From positions 1-5,375 of the forward strand of contig JBKJKM010000027.1 in the NCBI GenBank assembly GCA_046597375.1: a stretch of 5,375 nt of DNA. The letters are read 5' to 3'. The stretch's first letter is position 1, and every line of letters begins with the position of its first letter. Below, piece by piece: positions 4,987-5,375 of this stretch. The notes below the pieces were generated by a model. The model saw only the letters and a program-made list of their open reading frames with translations. It was not told where the DNA came from and ran no database searches. Source of the stretch: DATLED01 sp046597375. Lineage in GTDB: Bacteria; Actinomycetota; Acidimicrobiia; Acidimicrobiales; CADCTF01. The translations under genes were made by a program, and so were the position numbers.

Positions 4987-5375
4987 CTGCCAACAACGCC
5001 GACATGCTCGATGCGATGCGGCAGATTGCCGAGCTCCGAGGCATCCCGGTCCAGACGTTGTTCGAGGCGCTCGCCAACGCCCTCGAAACCGCCTACAAGC
5101 GGATGCCGGGCGCCCACGAGAACAGCTGGGTCGACATCGATCCAGACACCGGCGAGTACCACATCTGGGCCCAGCTCCTCGACGAGGACGGCGAGCCCAC
5201 CGGCGCCGAGTTCGAGATCGAAAAGGACGACAAGGCCTTCGGCCGCATCGCCGCGCAGGCGGCCAAGCAGGTCATGTCGCAGCGGGTGCGCGAGGCCGAG
5301 CGTGACCAGAAGTACGAGGAGTACGCCGGGCGCGAGGGCGACATCGTCACGGGCATCATCCAGCAGAGCGACAAC
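4983..5375 (+). CDS. nusA: Transcription termination/antitermination factor NusA, N-terminal part (3' end outside window)
   Basis: The first 131 residues are present, and the frame is still open at the window end. NusA binds RNA polymerase near the RNA exit channel and promotes pausing, hairpin-dependent termination and, with other Nus factors, antitermination. The N-terminal RNA-polymerase-binding domain covers about 1-112, with recognisable stretches LFEALANALETAYKR (27-41) and FGRIAAQAAKQV (85-96). GREGDIVTGIIQQ (116-128) marks the entry to the S1 domain; the S1 remainder and KH domains are outside. ATG 4983 overlaps the rimP TGA (ATGA). No good Shine-Dalgarno precedes it, so translation probably depends on ribosomes finishing rimP. 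ATG 5004 (M8) is an in-frame alternative, but the overlap favours 4983. Confidence 0.96.
   Translation, partial: MTANNADMLDAMRQIAELRGIPVQTLFEALANALETAYKRMPGAHENSWVDIDPDTGEYHIWAQLLDEDGEPTGAEFEIEKDDKAFGRIAAQAAKQVMSQRVREAERDQKYEEYAGREGDIVTGIIQQSDN

Noticed and set aside
1..5375. Search for a new multi-gene system, mobile element, CRISPR array, tRNA or rRNA
   Set aside because: All sizeable genes belong to known families, and no direct-repeat arrays, inverted terminal repeats, tRNA-like folds or integrase/transposase motifs were seen.

Overview
This is a high-GC (roughly two-thirds G+C by eye) bacterial chromosomal window with strong G/C preference at third codon positions. It most likely comes from an actinobacterium. 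The order proS ... rimP-nusA matches the proS-rimP-nusA neighbourhood of Mycobacterium and its relatives. The Eis-like acetyltransferase, several gene starts without a Shine-Dalgarno sequence, and the protein sequences also fit Actinobacteria. Acidimicrobiia or a relative is possible, but I cannot fix the class from sequence alone.

Layout: (1) 1-669 (+), the C-terminal ~222 residues of an Eis-like GNAT N-acetyltransferase with a sterol-carrier-like C-terminal domain, cut by the window edge. (2) 704-949 (+), a small unrecognised protein with two predicted membrane helices. (3) 946-2028 (-), a complete 360-residue zinc-dependent, NAD-type alcohol dehydrogenase. It converges on gene 2, and the two stop codons share one CTAG. 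(4) A 49-bp divergent intergenic region with promoter-like hexamers. (5) 2078-3778 (+), proS, a bacterial-type prolyl-tRNA synthetase with the INS editing insertion. (6) 3793-4389 (+), an FMN nitroreductase-family protein 14 bp downstream of proS. (7) 4390-4482, a leader region with a good -10 box, a perfect terminator-like hairpin with a U-rich tail, and a strong Shine-Dalgarno. (8) 4483-4986 (+), rimP. (9) 4983-end (+), the start of nusA, overlapping rimP by ATGA.

How the genes fit together: proS, rimP and nusA form a translation/transcription housekeeping block (Pro-tRNA charging, 30S maturation, transcription elongation and termination). The hairpin in the rimP leader is where NusA could feed back on its own operon, as has been described for the Bacillus subtilis rimP-nusA operon. 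The dehydrogenase and nitroreductase are generic oxidoreductases with no assignable substrate. proS, the nitroreductase and the dehydrogenase appear to be leaderless, each with an AT-rich hexamer exactly 6 nt before the ATG, while rimP has a long leader and a strong Shine-Dalgarno.

I found no RNA genes, CRISPR array, insertion sequence, phage or toxin/defence module. There is no convincing new multi-gene system here. The points most worth a second look are the rimP leader, the shared-stop convergent gene pair with its small membrane protein, and the leaderless architecture.
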